Of a stretch of 64,000 bases of DNA, positions 63,111 to 64,000 are shown in pieces (the stretch's first letter is position 1; every line of letters begins with the position of its first letter). The notes beneath the pieces were generated by a model. It was given only the letters and a program-made list of their open reading frames with translations, was not told the DNA's origin and searched no databases. Source of the stretch: Entoloma clypeatum (taxonomy: Eukaryota; Basidiomycota; Agaricomycetes; Agaricales; Entolomataceae); assembly GCA_963565915.1 (NCBI GenBank), contig OY751492.1, positions 4,526,001 through 4,590,000 of the forward strand, read 5' to 3'. The position numbers and the translations under genes were made by a program.

Positions 63111-64000
63111 CTCTGGAATTAACGGGAGCAGATAATTATTTTGAACAGTCCAGCTATTAATATATCAGTAATCCTGTACCATTTGTTTCTTTCCATTTTT
63201 TTTTGGGTATAAAGAACACCGGCGAGGTTTGCAATGACTTGGTAGGTCTGATATATCCTTTATGTAATTGCTTGTTCACGAACTCAGATACTTCTTGCCT
63301 TTCTTCCAGTGACAGTGGGTAAACCTGAGCCTTCTTTGGGACGAAATTGGGCTTTAAGTCTATGGCGTGATCCCATGGTTTCCGAATCAGTAATCTTTCT
63401 GATGCCTTTTTCTCAAAGACAGATAAATATGGGTGATATTTATGAGGCACTTTCTGCTCTGCAGATTCCTCTTGCATAGGTTCTGTCTTTGCTCCTCTGA
63501 TCATATGAATAACTCCCTCTGGTATACTTGCTTCATCCACATCTATGGTTTCAATAATTCTTCCTCCCCATTTGGCTCTAGCCATTTTCTTTAAGTAGTG
63601 CATTCTACGCATTCCACATTCTTCTGGACATTGTGATAGTTTGACATTCCCATGTTCTCAATCAATTTCTGGGTTGTGTCGTTTCAACCAGGTGTGTCCC
63701 ACGCTTTTTCTAAGTTACACGCCTCAAACACCGCTATTTCTGCATGCCCCTTGTGTCGCATAGCCAGAACTGCTTCATGAGTGATCGAGCCTCCTTGGTT
63801 AAGCATGCCATCCATGTTGTACACCCAAATAGGAAATGGTAGTTCCCTTAATTTTCCGAGGACTCCCCAATGATATAGTTTACAAGCGTATCTAAGTCCC
63901 ATTCATCTTTTTTTGGTTTTTCTCTCCTAGGTTTATCTAATAGTATTTTATTGTACGTAACTGTTGCGTCCAAAAGTTTCTGAAACCATGATTTTACAGT
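63111..64000 (-). pseudogene. pol: Element A2 RT start, protease with core deleted, gag end
   Basis: 63612-63157: PWDHAIDLKPNFVPKKAQVY, EFVNKQLHKGYIRPTKSLQT, FFIPKK, then a frame break. 63902-63684: protease part ELPFPIWVYNMDGMLNQGGS. Compared with A1, about 260 bp with the LLDSGATG active site are missing at about 63855, where the frame jumps directly to the gag end. The last ~100 bp match A1 at 7010-7120. Confidence 0.82.

Larger units (their letters stand above)
60314..64000 (-). mobile_element. Ty3/gypsy element A2, running off the window
   Basis: Minus strand: 3' LTR 60314-60626, chromodomain, integrase, RNase H, RT, protease remnant and end of gag. Same family as A1, which supplies the protease part missing here. 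The 5' part lies beyond 64000. Confidence 0.9.

Overview
This window looks like a transposon graveyard from a filamentous fungus, most likely an agaricomycete (Basidiomycota). The signs are chromodomain Ty3/gypsy elements, Ty1/copia elements, a decayed KDZ-type transposase, a TET/JBP-like dioxygenase gene typical of mushroom-forming fungi, and short (about 50 nt) GT-AG introns. No rRNA or housekeeping gene is visible. The species cannot be named from the sequence alone.

Layout. 0-1.5 kb: KDZ transposase relic split by a solo LTR (family A). 2.0-2.8 kb: small spliced gene of unknown function. 3.3-4.9 kb: complete but inactive Tc1 element between TA dinucleotides. 4.9-5.4 kb: AT-rich tandem repeat. 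5.4-9.1 kb: truncated Ty3 element A1. 9.1-13.9 kb: Ty3 element B1, itself hit by a solo LTR and a hAT-type MITE. 14.9-15.3 kb: one cysteine-rich secreted-protein gene. 16.3-17.0 kb: TA-flanked MITE. 17.4-35.1 kb: a three-level nest. A palindromic element D was split by Ty3 element C, which was later split by Ty3 element B2 and copia element 1. Target-site duplications prove the order. 35.3-38.5 kb: two host-like genes, one nuclease-fold-like and one TET/JBP-like and broken. 39.1-42.6 kb: an antisense coiled-coil/Cys-cluster gene attached to a Ty3 LTR (E'). 42.8-48.4 kb: copia element 2. 48.8-50.7 kb: two intact divergent genes of unknown function. 50.7-56.8 kb: Ty3 element E2 with a tail-to-tail accessory gene. 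56.8-60.3 kb: pieces of related Ty3 elements, one LTR of which holds a 255-bp insertion containing a tRNA-like sequence. 60.3-64.0 kb: a second family A element running off the end.

Common themes. (1) Every autonomous family is broken. Nearly every in-frame stop is TGA, and where two copies can be compared the change is CGA to TGA. This fits decay of methylated CpG. (2) Several Ty3 families carry extra genes between pol and the 3' LTR: a 116-122 aa sense ORF in family B, and in family E an oppositely oriented, intron-containing coiled-coil/Cys-cluster gene. The family E arrangement is the best candidate here for an undescribed system. (3) Two independently inserted copia copies share the same RT-disabling changes, which suggests mobilisation in trans.
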